A DNA stretch of 64,000 nt from Paraburkholderia sp. DHOC27 (GCF_003429005.1 NZ_QVQV01000006.1:186001-250000), one strand, 5' to 3'. Counted from the first letter of the stretch, positions 32,526 through 42,056 are shown. A program made the numbers and translations. The notes: a model not told the origin generated them from the letters alone.

Positions 32526-34172
32526 TCAGTCTTCGTGTGAGTCGCCGGGACTCACGTCGTTTGCTGCGTGGTCGGCTGTCGGGCCGCCCTCCATTCCATC
32601 GCCCGTCTTGCGGTTTCTGGCGCCACTGCTGCGCCGCCGTCGTTTCCTGGGGCTCCGGTCCTTCCCGCCTTGCGTGAGCAATGCCTCGCGCGCGGCGATG
32701 TCTCCTTCAATGAACTCCGTCCACCACGCACCGACCGACTCTTCGAGTTCGCCCGATTCGCAGCGCAACAGGAGGAAATCATACCCCGCTCTAAATCTTT
32801 GGTGTTCCAGCAGCTTCAGCGCGCTGCGGCCTGAGCGTTTTTCGAGGCGCAACTGCAGGCCCCAGATCTCGCGCATATCGGAGGAGAAACGCTTGTGGAT
32901 GGCGAGTTTCTCGGTCTGCATGTCGAGCACTTCGTCCATGGCACGGTGCAACGCGGGGACCGGATATTCACCGTTCGCTTCGAAGGCCTGCCAGCGCTGC
33001 TGTACGTCGTGCCACAGCAGGGTGGCGAACAGGAAGCCCGGTGAAACCGGTTTGCCGGCGCGCACGCGGTTGTCCGTGTTGGTGAGCGCGAGCGTGATGA
33101 ATTTCTCGCCGTGCGGCTGTTCGAGCACGACGTCGAGCAACGGCAGCAGCCCGTGATGCAGCCCTTCCTGACGCAGTCGCGTGAGGCACGCAAGCGCGTG
33201 ACCGGACAGCATCAGCTTGAGCATTTCGTCGAACAGACGCGCGGCCGGCACGTTGTTGATCAGGTCTGCCATCTCCTTGATCGGCGCCCGCGTGGCGTCT
33301 TCGATCTCGAAGCCGAGTTTGGCCGCGAAACGCACCACGCGCAGCATGCGCACCGGATCTTCGCGATAGCGCGTGGCCGGATCGCCGATCATGCGCAGCA
33401 GGCGCGCGCGCATGTCGGCCATGCCGTTGTGATAGTCCAGCACCGTTTGGGTGGCCGGATCGTAGTACATGGCGTTGATGGTGAAGTCGCGCCGCGTGGC
33501 GTCTTCGTGCTGCTCGCCCCAGACGTTGTCGCGCAGCACGCGGCCGCTGGCATCGACGGCATGGGTGCGGCGGTCGAGTTCGTCACGCTTCAGGCGACGC
33601 GGCGGTGCGGCGTCGGCGGGCGGCGGATCGACCAGCGCGCGGAACGTCGACGTCTCGATGATTTCCTGACCGAACTGCACGTGCACGATCTGAAAGCGCC
33701 GGCCAATGATGCGTGCGCGGCGGAACAGCTTCTGCACCTGATCGGGCGTGGCGTCGGTGGCGACGTCGAAGTCTTTCGGCGCGATGCCAAGCAGCAGGTC
33801 ACGCACCGCGCCGCCGACGATAAACGCCCGGTGGCCGGCCTGTTGCAGACCCTCGGTCACGCGAATGGCGTTGCGCGAAATCAGCGCTGGGTTGATGCCG
33901 TGGACGTCAGCCGGAATGATGACCGGCACGTCCGGGTCGCGCACGCCTTTGGCGGCGGACTGATCTGCTGAACCGCGGACCGGTTTGCGGCGCGCTTTCG
34001 TTGCACCGCCGGCGCCGGCGCTTGCAGAACCTGCGCGCGAGCCGCGTGCGGGTGCATCGGAGGCCCGATTGGCGTCGCCATGAGCGGCCTCATCTGCTGT
34101 TTCGGGGGAGGGCGTGTCGTCAGCGGGTGCCGGATCCTGTCCGAACAGCTTGCGAATGAATTTTTTGATCAC
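32526..34172 (-). CDS. pcnB: Poly(A) polymerase I
   Basis: PcnB adds 3' poly(A) tails that promote RNA decay. Of 548 residues, the catalytic head starts about 105 with GHRAFIVGGAVRDLLLGIAP and KDFDVATDATPDQVQKLFRR (GGxVRD and the DxD metal site). The RNA-binding neck contains EDPVRMLRVVRFAAKLGFEI. The N-terminal 90 residues are disordered, Ala/Ser/Lys-rich, and the C-terminus is a basic tail (RSPRKRRRRSSGARNRK). A tRNA nucleotidyltransferase is excluded by the PcnB-specific C-terminal architecture. Its start overlaps the end of the HAD gene (ATGA). Confidence 0.94.
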   Translation of the reverse strand: MIKKFIRKLFGQDPAPADDTPSPETADEAAHGDANRASDAPARGSRAGSASAGAGGATKARRKPVRGSADQSAAKGVRDPDVPVIIPADVHGINPALISRNAIRVTEGLQQAGHRAFIVGGAVRDLLLGIAPKDFDVATDATPDQVQKLFRRARIIGRRFQIVHVQFGQEIIETSTFRALVDPPPADAAPPRRLKRDELDRRTHAVDASGRVLRDNVWGEQHEDATRRDFTINAMYYDPATQTVLDYHNGMADMRARLLRMIGDPATRYREDPVRMLRVVRFAAKLGFEIEDATRAPIKEMADLINNVPAARLFDEMLKLMLSGHALACLTRLRQEGLHHGLLPLLDVVLEQPHGEKFITLALTNTDNRVRAGKPVSPGFLFATLLWHDVQQRWQAFEANGEYPVPALHRAMDEVLDMQTEKLAIHKRFSSDMREIWGLQLRLEKRSGRSALKLLEHQRFRAGYDFLLLRCESGELEESVGAWWTEFIEGDIAAREALLTQGGKDRSPRKRRRRSSGARNRKTGDGMEGGPTADHAANDVSPGDSHED

Positions 34173-34855
34173 GTGGGTTGAAAGAGTTCGAGGATGCGCC
34201 AGCCGTGCGCTTGCGCATGGGCGCGCAGCGTGTCGTCCGGATTGGTCGCGATCGGGTCAGTGACCTTTTCGAGCAGCGGGATGTCGTTGTGCGAATCGCT
34301 ATAGAAATAGCTCCGCTCGAAATCCGACCATGTCTTGCCGAGCGAGGCGAGCCATGCCTCGGTACGGACAATCTTGCCTTCCTTGTAGCTAGGCGTGCCA
34401 GTGGGACGGCCGGTGTAATCCGAATGCGGCTGGCCGTCGACGGTTTCCGCTTCGCAGGCAATCAGCTTGTCGACGCCGAAAACTTCGGCAATCGGCCCGG
34501 TAATGAATTCGTTGGTGGCGGTGACCATGCAGCACAGGTCGCCCGCGTCGCGGTGCTCGCGCACCAGTTCCAGCGCGACGGGCAGGATGGCGGGCGTGAT
34601 GACGTCCTGCATGTACAACCGGTGAAATTCAGCGAGCTGTTCACGCGAGTACTTCGACAGCGGCGTCAACATGGCGATCAGGTAGGCGTGGATGTCCAGC
34701 TTGCCCGCCTTGTAGTCGGCATAGAAGTGCTCGTTGTCGCGCGCGAAGTTTTCGGCGTCGACCATGCCATGCTTCACCATGAAGCGGCCCCATTCGTAGT
34801 CGCTGTCAGTGGGGATGAGCGTGTGGTCGAGGTCGAAGAGTGCGAGATTAGTCAT
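34169..34855 (-). CDS. HAD-superfamily phosphatase, subfamily IB (SerB-like)
   Basis: This 228-residue phosphatase has motif I NLALFDLDHTLIPTDSD (DxDxT), motif II Thr in CCMVTATNEFIT, and motif III/IV around SYFYSDSHNDIPLLEKV. The cap is inserted after motif I as in HAD-IB enzymes such as phosphoserine phosphatase and the CicA family. The natural substrate is not evident. It overlaps hda by eight bases and pcnB by four, so hda-HAD-pcnB form one translationally coupled unit. Confidence 0.88.
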   Translation of the reverse strand: MTNLALFDLDHTLIPTDSDYEWGRFMVKHGMVDAENFARDNEHFYADYKAGKLDIHAYLIAMLTPLSKYSREQLAEFHRLYMQDVITPAILPVALELVREHRDAGDLCCMVTATNEFITGPIAEVFGVDKLIACEAETVDGQPHSDYTGRPTGTPSYKEGKIVRTEAWLASLGKTWSDFERSYFYSDSHNDIPLLEKVTDPIATNPDDTLRAHAQAHGWRILELFQPT

Positions 34856-35600
34856 GGGGGACTATTTTACTTGAAGCGGGTGAAGCCGTTGCCGTTCTAA
34901 GCTCTTCGGCGCCATCAGGCGAGGCCAGCATGATGCGCAGGAGCGGCAGCGTGACAGCGCGCTTCTGTTCGAGCGAGAAGCGGTCGAGTGCGTCCAGCAA
35001 GGCCATCAGGCTCGGCATGTCGCGCCGGAAATGGGTGAGCAGATAGGCCGGGACGTCGTCCGCGAGCGCGATGCCGCGCTCTTTGGCGGCGTGCTTGAGC
35101 ACCGCCGCCTTGGCATCGTCGGGCAGCGGCGCCAGGTGAAACACGAGGCCCCAGCCGAGCCGCGTGCGTAAGTCCTCACGTACTTCGAGCGCGATGGGCG
35201 CGTCGTTGCCGGCCGCGACCAGCGCGCTGGTGGGATGCGCGCGCACTTCGTTGAACAGGTTGAACAGCGCGATCTGCTGCGCGCCGGAGAGCCGGTCGCA
35301 ATCGTCGACCGCATAGAGGGCGATGCGCGGGTCGAACGCGAAGGCCGCGAGGCTGCTCTGCGGCCCCGCGAAACGCGCGTGACCGGGCTGCGCCTCATGC
35401 ACGAGCGCCTGCAACAGATGGGTGCGGCCGCTACCGGGCGCGCCCCAGACGTAGAAAGTGCGGTCGGGCACGGGCCCGGCGGCGAGTTCGGCTTCGAGGC
35501 CACGCAGGCGCGTGACCAGTTCGGCGTTGGCGCCGGCGAAGAAGTTGTCGAATGTCGAAGGCGGCGGGGTGCCGAGATCGAGCGTCAGTTGACGAAGCAC
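34848..35600 (-). CDS. hda: DnaA regulatory inactivator Hda
   Basis: Hda works with the beta clamp to stimulate DnaA-ATP hydrolysis and prevent re-initiation. The product of 250 residues is a DnaA-like AAA+ domain. The N-terminal MLRQLTLDLGTPPP carries the clamp-binding QLTLDL motif. Walker A is FYVWGAPGSGRTHLLQALVH, Walker B/sensor is LYAVDDCDRLSGAQQIALFN, and a sensor II-like Arg lies in the C-terminal helices. DnaA itself is excluded by the absence of domain IV. Upstream lies the AI-2E permease gene with an 86-base gap. Confidence 0.94.
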   Translation of the reverse strand: MLRQLTLDLGTPPPSTFDNFFAGANAELVTRLRGLEAELAAGPVPDRTFYVWGAPGSGRTHLLQALVHEAQPGHARFAGPQSSLAAFAFDPRIALYAVDDCDRLSGAQQIALFNLFNEVRAHPTSALVAAGNDAPIALEVREDLRTRLGWGLVFHLAPLPDDAKAAVLKHAAKERGIALADDVPAYLLTHFRRDMPSLMALLDALDRFSLEQKRAVTLPLLRIMLASPDGAEELRTATASPASSKIVPHD

Positions 35601-35686
35601 AGTAGTAGAAGCCGGAAAGGCGGCGTCGGGCGCCGCGTTGAATCGTGTCGGGTGAACGGGATCGTCAGTTTTTGCCTGGTTCTTGC

Positions 35687-36817
35687 TCAGTTTTTGTACA
35701 GCGTGCTCGAGAGATAGCCTTGCCGCAGTTCACGTATCGCCACCGACAGAATCGCACTGACGGGCAGCGCCAGCAGCACGCCGAAGAAACCGAACAACTG
35801 ACCGAACGCGAGCAACGCAAAGATCACGGCAAGCGGATGCAGGCCGATCCGTTCGCCCACCAGCCGTGGCGTCAGGAAAAAGCTCTCGAGAATCTGGCCG
35901 ATGCCGTAGATGATCGCGACCGCGCCGAAGCCATACAGGTCACCGAATTGCAGCAGCGCCGCGATCAGCGCGAGCGCAAGCCCGGTGGCATAGCCGATGT
36001 ACGGAATGAACACCGCCACGCCGGTGAAAATGCCGACCGGCAGTGCGATTTCGAAACCCGCAATGCTGAGCGCCGCCGCGTAAAACACCGCGAGGATGGC
36101 CATCACGAGCAATTGACCGCGCAGGTATTGCGAAAGCATCTGGTCCATGTCGCGCGCGAGCTGCAAGGTCTTGTCGAGCCAGCGGCGCGGGATGAACGCT
36201 TGCACGCGCGCGAGCATGCGGTTCCAGTCGTACAGCAGATAGAACAGCACGAGCGGCACCATGACCACGTTGCCGATCACGGTGATCATGACGTTGCTGC
36301 TGGTGCGGATCGAGGTCCATGCGTACAGCGCGATGGTTTGCGCGCTGCCTTCCAGTTGGCCGGTGACCATGTCGCGCAGGCTGGCGAAATCGAGCGAATC
36401 GGCAAGGCCCAGCAGGGCGAGCTTGGGTTGCAGCCATGCGCTGACGTGCGCGAACAGGATGGGCACCTGCACCTTGAGCTGCGGCCCTTCTTTCTGGATC
36501 ACCAGCAGCACCAGCAGGACGAGCACGGTCAGGGCGAAGGTGAACACCAGCATCATGACCAGCGCGGCGAGCCCGCGCGGCACGCGGTGACGAACCATCC
36601 ACGCCACGCCGGGCTGGAGAATGTAGGCGAGGATCGCGCCGAGCAGGAACGGCGTGAGCACGGGACGCAGGAGCCACAGGAGGATGCCGATGCCCACCGC
36701 GATGGCGATCCACACGGCCGCCTGGCGCTGATAGGGCGTAAGAATCGAGGTGTTCTGCTGCAAAATGAGTTTCCCAGAGGGTTGGCGAGGGGGAAAGTCC
36801 AGCCAACCTGCCGTCAT
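35687..36817 (-). CDS. AI-2E family permease (PerM-like)
   Basis: This polytopic membrane protein of up to 376 residues has about eight hydrophobic segments, starting VWIAIAVGIGILLWLLRPVL and FLLGAILAYILQPGVAWMV, with a central soluble loop. The C-terminal region PVGIFTGVAVFIPYIGYATG and PRLVGERIGLHPLAVIFALL is characteristic of the family (E. coli PerM/YdgG). Transported substrate is unknown. The start may be ATG 36817 or, with a better upstream GGGAAA, TTG at 36763 (QQNTSILTPYQ). It is divergent from purM with only 40 bases between the longest forms. Confidence 0.88.
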   Translation of the reverse strand: MTAGWLDFPPRQPSGKLILQQNTSILTPYQRQAAVWIAIAVGIGILLWLLRPVLTPFLLGAILAYILQPGVAWMVRHRVPRGLAALVMMLVFTFALTVLVLLVLLVIQKEGPQLKVQVPILFAHVSAWLQPKLALLGLADSLDFASLRDMVTGQLEGSAQTIALYAWTSIRTSSNVMITVIGNVVMVPLVLFYLLYDWNRMLARVQAFIPRRWLDKTLQLARDMDQMLSQYLRGQLLVMAILAVFYAAALSIAGFEIALPVGIFTGVAVFIPYIGYATGLALALIAALLQFGDLYGFGAVAIIYGIGQILESFFLTPRLVGERIGLHPLAVIFALLAFGQLFGFFGVLLALPVSAILSVAIRELRQGYLSSTLYKN

Positions 36818-36857
36818 CGGTTAAAATCTCATTTTACCGACCTTCTCGCTCTTCCCC

Positions 36858-37916
36858 ATGAATCAACCGAAATCCGCCGCCCCTGACGCCCAAGGTCTGT
36901 CGTATCGCGACGCCGGCGTGGACATCGACGCGGGCGACGCCCTTGTCGACGCGATCAAGCCCTTTGCCAAAAAGACCTTGCGTGACGGTGTGCTGGGCGG
37001 CATCGGAGGTTTTGGCGCGCTCTTCGAAGTGCCGAAGAAGTATCGCGAGCCGGTGCTCGTGTCGGGCACGGACGGCGTGGGCACCAAACTGAAGCTGGCG
37101 TTTCATCTGAACAAGCATGACACGGTCGGCCAGGATCTGGTGGCGATGAGCGTCAACGACATCCTGGTGCAGGGTGCCGAGCCGCTGTTCTTCCTCGACT
37201 ATTTTGCGTGCGGCAAGCTGGACGTCGGCACGGCTGCGACGGTCGTGAAGGGCATCGCCCAAGGTTGCGAGCTGGCGGGTTGCGCGTTGATCGGCGGCGA
37301 AACGGCGGAAATGCCGGGCATGTACCCGGACGGCGAATATGACCTGGCCGGCTTTGCGGTGGGCGCGGTCGAGAAGAGCAAGATCATCGACGGCAGCACG
37401 ATCACCCCGGGTGACGTGGTGCTGGGTCTTGCATCGAGCGGCATTCATTCGAACGGTTTTTCGCTGGTGCGCAAGATTATCGAGCGTGCGCAGCCGGATC
37501 TGAATGCGGATTTCGATGGGCGTTCCCTGGCGGACGCGCTGATGGCGCCGACGCATATTTACGTGAAGCCGCTGCTGGCGCTGATGGAGCAACTGCCGGT
37601 GAAGGGCATGGCGCACATCACGGGTGGCGGCCTGGTCGAGAATATTCCGCGCGTGTTGCGGGATGGTTTGACGGCAGAGCTGGATCATCGCGCGTGGCCG
37701 CTGCCGCCGTTGTTCTCGTGGCTGCAGAAGCACGGTGGCGTGGCGGACGCTGAGATGCATCGCGTGTTCAATTGCGGTATTGGGATGGTTGTGGTTGTTT
37801 CGGCTGAGGATGCCGATAAGGCTATCGGGTTGTTGGCTGCCGCCGGTGAGCAGGTCTGGAAGATTGGGGTGATTCGGGGGAGTCTGGCTGGGGAGGCTCA
37901 AACAGTAGTGGTTTGA
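36858..37916 (+). CDS. purM: Phosphoribosylformylglycinamidine cyclo-ligase
   Basis: PurM makes aminoimidazole ribotide in purine synthesis. The product of 352 residues is standard. Visible blocks are SYRDAGVDIDAGDALVDAI, VLVSGTDGVGTKLKLAFHL, VAMSVNDILVQGAEPLFFLD, GCALIGGETAEMPGMY, GLASSGIHSNGFSLVRKI and MAHITGGGLVENIPRVL. The last 130 bases show weaker codon bias (GGG, TTG, GTT, AGT) than the rest, suggesting drift near the adjacent repeat element. A T/A-rich TTAAAAT lies about 35 bases before the ATG. Confidence 0.97.
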   Translation: MNQPKSAAPDAQGLSYRDAGVDIDAGDALVDAIKPFAKKTLRDGVLGGIGGFGALFEVPKKYREPVLVSGTDGVGTKLKLAFHLNKHDTVGQDLVAMSVNDILVQGAEPLFFLDYFACGKLDVGTAATVVKGIAQGCELAGCALIGGETAEMPGMYPDGEYDLAGFAVGAVEKSKIIDGSTITPGDVVLGLASSGIHSNGFSLVRKIIERAQPDLNADFDGRSLADALMAPTHIYVKPLLALMEQLPVKGMAHITGGGLVENIPRVLRDGLTAELDHRAWPLPPLFSWLQKHGGVADAEMHRVFNCGIGMVVVVSAEDADKAIGLLAAAGEQVWKIGVIRGSLAGEAQTVVV

Positions 37917-37967
37917 TGTCGTTTTGCCATGCGGCTTGGGCATTGGGCTTGCGCCGTTTGGTTTGTT

Positions 37968-38650
37968 TTTTGGCCTTTCCTTGATTTCTTATCGGTCTAT
38001 TTGCGTTGCCCCTGTGCGGGGCGGCACCTACTTTTCTTTGCCGCCGCAAAGAAAAGTAGGCAAAAGAAAGCGGGCTCACACCGCCAGCCCGTAGATGTCT
38101 CCCTCGCCACTCCCCCGGCGTTGGTCCAAGACGAGATCATCCCTCGCATTTCCCACCCCTCGTGACCAGGCTGTCATCCGCTCCAGCGTCGCGCTCCGCG
38201 CCCCGCCGATGGGCATAACCCCCCTTCGCTTCCATTCTACGAGTCCCCCCTGCATCGTTTTTGCGCGATCCTCGCCTGCTTCCTGCTTCCTGCTTCCTGC
38301 TTCCTGCTTCCTGCTTCGTCTGCGACAGGGCGCGCGTTTTCTCTTCGACATTCCGCTGTTAGTGTCCGGCTGACGTTTGTGAGCGGGGTGGGTTTCCTGT
38401 GCAGACCGATCCACGACGCACGAAGTGTGGAGTGGGGTGGATGAGTGCTTTGTCACGAACGGGGGAGATGCGAGGGCGGGTCTTGTGTTCGGACCACTAA
38501 GTTTCGAATACAGAGGTGGCTATCTAAATGCTGGCGGTGTGAGCCCGCTTTCTTTTGGTTACTTTTCTTTGCGGCCGGCAAAGAAAAGTGACTGCCGCCC
38601 CGCACAGGGGCAACGCAAATAGACCGATAAGAAAACAAGGAAAGGCCAAA
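37968..38650. repeat. Long intergenic inverted-repeat element
   Basis: Two arms of about 121 bases, at 37968-38088 and 38530-38650, are inverted copies with few mismatches. Both include GGCCTTTCC, TTCTTATCGGTCTATTTGCG, CCCCTGTGCGGGGC and CTTTTCTTTGC. Each arm contains its own hairpin: 38027-38060 has a perfect 15-base stem (CCTACTTTTCTTTGC) and 38561-38589 a 12-base one. The 440-base interior has no recognisable gene and carries a 7-base tandem repeat. The whole fills the gap between convergent purM and miaA. Such arms recur in Burkholderia/Paraburkholderia intergenic regions. Transposase and target-site duplication are not apparent. Confidence 0.75.
38275..38316. repeat. Tandem repeat (CCTGCTT)x6
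   Basis: Six exact head-to-tail copies of the heptamer CCTGCTT lie inside the interior of the inverted-repeat element. The unit length is not a multiple of three and the site lies outside any supported gene. It is a likely slipped-strand, strain-variable locus. Confidence 0.9.
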
Positions 38651-38693
38651 ACGCCAAAACCAACCCCTCCGCCTGAAGGGCAAAAACAAACCC

Positions 38694-39647
38694 TCAAACG
38701 TCAAGAACCCTTTCAACAACCTCAACAACCCGCTCACCAGCATCCGCCAAACAACAATCCACGACATGCCGCTCAGGCATCCCCCTCAGCCATGTCAACT
38801 GCCGCTTGCACAACTGCCGCGTGGCAAAAATCCCCTTATCCCGCATGGTCGCGAAATCCCCCGCACCATCGAGATACTCCCAGGCCTGCCGATACCCCAC
38901 GCACCGCATCGAAGGCAAACCCGGTTGCAAGTCGCCACGCGCCCGCAAACGCTCGACCTCGTCGAGGAAGCCCGCAGCCAGCATGGCATCGAACCGACGC
39001 GCAATCCGCTCATGCAGCACGCTTCGATCCGAAGGTTCCAGTGCCACGGGTACAAAACGCCACGCCGCCGCCGCGTCGTCGCTAATCGCAGGCGCGGCCA
39101 GCAGGGTCGACATCGGCTGCCCCGCCAGCATGAATATCTCGAGCGCGCGCTGGATCCGCTGCGAATCATTGGGCGCGAGGCGCGCGGCAGTCAGCGGGTC
39201 CACCTCGGCAAGCCGTGCATGCAACGCTGGCCAGCCGTCACGCAAGGCCTCCGCATCGAGCGCAGCACGAACCTCGGCATTCGCTCCCGGCAAATCGTTC
39301 AGGCCGTGTGTGAGCGCCTTGTAGTACAGCATCGTGCCGCCCACCAGCAACGGTATCCGTCCGCGTGCGGTGATCTCTGCAACCAGACGCAGGGTGTCCG
39401 AGCGGAATTCGGCAGCGGAGTAAGCATCCGTGGGATCGACGATGTCGATCAAATGATGCGGCACCTGCGCGCGTTCTTCCGCGCTCGGTTTGGCGGTGCC
39501 GATATCCATCTCGCGATACACCAGCGCGGAATCGACGCTGATGATTTCCACCGGATGACGCGCCGCAAACGCCAGCGCCGCCGCGGTCTTGCCCGAGGCG
39601 GTGGGGCCGAGCACGCACGCGATCGGGGTAGCAACGCCTGGCGTCAT
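38694..39647 (-). CDS. miaA: tRNA dimethylallyltransferase
   Basis: MiaA isopentenylates A37 of tRNAs that read UNN codons. The product of 317 residues is standard. The P-loop CVLGPTASGKTAAALAFA is near residue 11, followed by ISVDSALVYREMDIGTAKPS, PHHLIDIVDPTDAYSAAEF and VGGTMLYYKALTHGL. The C-terminal part includes NDSQRIQRALEIFMLAGQPM. It lies 55 bases downstream of mutL on the same strand, the widely conserved mutL-miaA pairing, and convergent with purM across the inverted-repeat element. Confidence 0.96.
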   Translation of the reverse strand: MTPGVATPIACVLGPTASGKTAAALAFAARHPVEIISVDSALVYREMDIGTAKPSAEERAQVPHHLIDIVDPTDAYSAAEFRSDTLRLVAEITARGRIPLLVGGTMLYYKALTHGLNDLPGANAEVRAALDAEALRDGWPALHARLAEVDPLTAARLAPNDSQRIQRALEIFMLAGQPMSTLLAAPAISDDAAAAWRFVPVALEPSDRSVLHERIARRFDAMLAAGFLDEVERLRARGDLQPGLPSMRCVGYRQAWEYLDGAGDFATMRDKGIFATRQLCKRQLTWLRGMPERHVVDCCLADAGERVVEVVERVLDV

Positions 39648-39702
39648 GTGGGGAGTTCCTGGCGTGCCGGCGGCGGCACAAGTCGCATCGCAGCGTGCAC
39701 GC

Positions 39703-41796
39703 TCATTGACCGCGCATGAACAGGCGGTCGAGGTCGGACAGCGTCAGTTGATACCACGTCGGCCGCCCGTGATTGCACTGGTCTGCGCGCTCGGTGGCTT
39801 CCATCTGACGCAGCAGCGCATTCATCTCGTCCAGCGTGAGTCGCCGGTTCGCGCGCACCGCGTGATGGCATGCCAGCGTGCCGAGCAATTCATGTTGCCG
39901 CTCGGTCAGCACGCGTGACCCGCCGAACGCATGCAGATCCGCAAGCACCGCGCGCGCCAGGGCTTGCAAATCGGCGTCCTTGAGCAACGCGGGCACGGCA
40001 CGAATCGCCAGCGTGGTCGGCGACAGCACGGCAAGGTCGAAGCCGAGTGCGTCGAGCGTCTCGCGTTCCTCCTCGACCACACCGATTTCCACCGCATCCG
40101 CTGGCATCGACACTGGAATCAGCAACGGCTGCACGGCGATGGCCCGATCGGCCAGGGCGTTCTTGAACTGCTCGTACAGGATGCGTTCGTGAGCGGCATG
40201 CATGTCCACGATCACCAGCCCCTGGGCGTTTTGCGCCAGCACGTAGATGCCGTGCACCTGGCCGAGCGCGAAGCCGAGCGGCTGTTCGTCGGAGGCGTTA
40301 AACGCTGGATTGCCCGCTGCTGACGGGGCGAAGAAAGAAGGCGCCTCGCTAGCGGAGTCGCGCGCTTGGAACACGGTCGCGCCGTCTGCGGTGCCGGCCC
40401 CAGTGTCCTTGCGACCGAACAGGGCATCGTAGAGCGCGAGCGGCTGCGCGACCGGCAAGGTGCCTTGCGTCATGCGCGCCTGACGCATCCATGTGTTGCC
40501 AGCCTGTCCGGCGAAGCCACCGCTGCTGCCGTTGCCGCTAAATCCTCCCGTACCGCCGGGGCCGCTCGCCATTGAACCTGTGCCAAAGCCACCTGATCCA
40601 CCTACACCACCCACGCCGCCCGCACCACTGCCCGCGGGCATGCCCCCGAACGACGCCGGTTGACCGTGTACCGCATTGCCATCCATCGCCGCGCTGGCCG
40701 CAGGTTGGAGGTGCGCGGCGTGTCCACCGGCCGTGGTTTCCGGAGACGCCCCCGCATGCCGCGCCAAGGCGCGCTGCACCGCATGAAACACGAACTGGTG
40801 GATCGAACGCGAATCGCGGAAGCGCACTTCGATCTTCGACGGATGCACGTTGACGTCGACGCCTTCCGGCGGCAAATCGAGGAACAGCACATACGACGGA
40901 TAGCGCTCGCCATGCAGCACATCCTCGTACGCAGCGCGTACGGCGTGCGTCAGCAGCTTGTCGCGCACGAAGCGGCCGTTGACGAAGAAATATTGCTGAT
41001 CCGCGCGGCCCCGGCTTGCGGTTGGCAGACCGGCGCAGCCATACACCGCCAGCGGTCCGGCGGATTCGTCGAGGGGCAGATGGGCGGTGGCAAACGTCTC
41101 GCCGAGAATCTTGGCGACGCGTGTGGCCGGATCGGTGGCGTTCCAGTGCTCGACCGCGCGGCCGTTATGCAGCACGGAAATGGCCACGTCGGGCCGCGCC
41201 AGTGCAACGCGCCGGATCATCTCCAGACAATGCCCGAGTTCGGTCTGCTCGCTTTTCAGAAACTTGCGACGCGCGGGCGTGTTGAAGTACAGTTCGCGCA
41301 CTTCGATGGTGGTGCCCTGGGTACCCGCGGCGGGGCTCAGCACGCCGGTTTGTGCGTCGATACGCACGGCGTGCGGGGCATCGGCCGTGCGGCTCGTGAT
41401 GGTGAGTTCCGACACCGATGCGATCGACGCCAGCGCCTCGCCGCGAAACCCGAGCGTGCCGACCGCTTCGAGTTCGGCGAGCGAGCGGATCTTGCTGGTG
41501 GCGTGGCGCATTAGCGCGAGGGTCAGTTCGCCTTCGGGGATGCCGCAGCCATCGTCGGTGATCGAGATGCGCTTGACGCCGCCTTCATCCAGCAGAATGC
41601 GCAGGGTTTGCGCGCCGGCGTCGAGGGCGTTTTCCAGCAGTTCTTTCACGACCGAAGCGGGCCGTTCGACCACTTCGCCCGCGGCAATCTGGCTGATCAG
41701 CAGATCGGGCAGGGCGGCAATGGCCCGCAGCGGGCGCAGGACGGGTGCGGGCGCCTTGGCGGCGGCGTCGACGGGCGTTTCGGAGAATTCGGACAT
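39703..41796 (-). CDS. mutL: DNA mismatch repair protein MutL
   Basis: MutL is the GHKL ATPase linking MutS recognition to strand removal. From ATG 41796 it has 697 residues. The N-terminal ATPase carries IAALPDLLISQIAAGEVVER, ELLENALDAGAQTLRI, ITDDGCGIPEGEL and GTLGFRGEALASIASV. A central linker (about residues 385-445) is extremely Gly-rich (GAGGVGGVGGSGGFGTG). The C-terminal dimerisation domain carries ALGQVHGIYVLAQNAQGLVI and ACHHAVRANRRL; the latter, ACHxAxRA, is the non-DQHA class end. An in-frame upstream reading to 41880 lacks support. Confidence 0.96.
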   Translation of the reverse strand: MSEFSETPVDAAAKAPAPVLRPLRAIAALPDLLISQIAAGEVVERPASVVKELLENALDAGAQTLRILLDEGGVKRISITDDGCGIPEGELTLALMRHATSKIRSLAELEAVGTLGFRGEALASIASVSELTITSRTADAPHAVRIDAQTGVLSPAAGTQGTTIEVRELYFNTPARRKFLKSEQTELGHCLEMIRRVALARPDVAISVLHNGRAVEHWNATDPATRVAKILGETFATAHLPLDESAGPLAVYGCAGLPTASRGRADQQYFFVNGRFVRDKLLTHAVRAAYEDVLHGERYPSYVLFLDLPPEGVDVNVHPSKIEVRFRDSRSIHQFVFHAVQRALARHAGASPETTAGGHAAHLQPAASAAMDGNAVHGQPASFGGMPAGSGAGGVGGVGGSGGFGTGSMASGPGGTGGFSGNGSSGGFAGQAGNTWMRQARMTQGTLPVAQPLALYDALFGRKDTGAGTADGATVFQARDSASEAPSFFAPSAAGNPAFNASDEQPLGFALGQVHGIYVLAQNAQGLVIVDMHAAHERILYEQFKNALADRAIAVQPLLIPVSMPADAVEIGVVEEERETLDALGFDLAVLSPTTLAIRAVPALLKDADLQALARAVLADLHAFGGSRVLTERQHELLGTLACHHAVRANRRLTLDEMNALLRQMEATERADQCNHGRPTWYQLTLSDLDRLFMRGQ

Positions 41797-42056
41797 GCCG
41801 AAATTATAGCGATTTGCCGCGCGCCGGCCGCTCACCGGTGGTGGCCGTCTTAGGCGACACCCGCCAGGATCTCCGGGCATGCCGCCGTAACGTGCCCGCG
41901 TCCGCGGTTTTTTTATTGCGGCCGGGCACTTTCGGTATCATGGCGCGGTCAATTTGCTCGCCTGCGGGCGTTGCTTCAGTTTTCACCCTCACCTCAAAAC
42001 GCCATGACGGCCTGCCGCATGGGCCGCTCTCGCCATCTGCTCAATAAGGGACGCTT

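Noticed and set aside
37929..38165. Open frame in the left repeat arm (MRLGHWACAVWF...)
   Set aside because: It derives from the repeat sequence; the inverted arm yields the same peptide in reverse orientation (SVYLRCPCAGRH). Often predicted as hypothetical protein but no support.
38453..38767. Minus-strand frame in the right repeat arm
   Set aside because: Repeat-derived as above and overlapping the miaA end.
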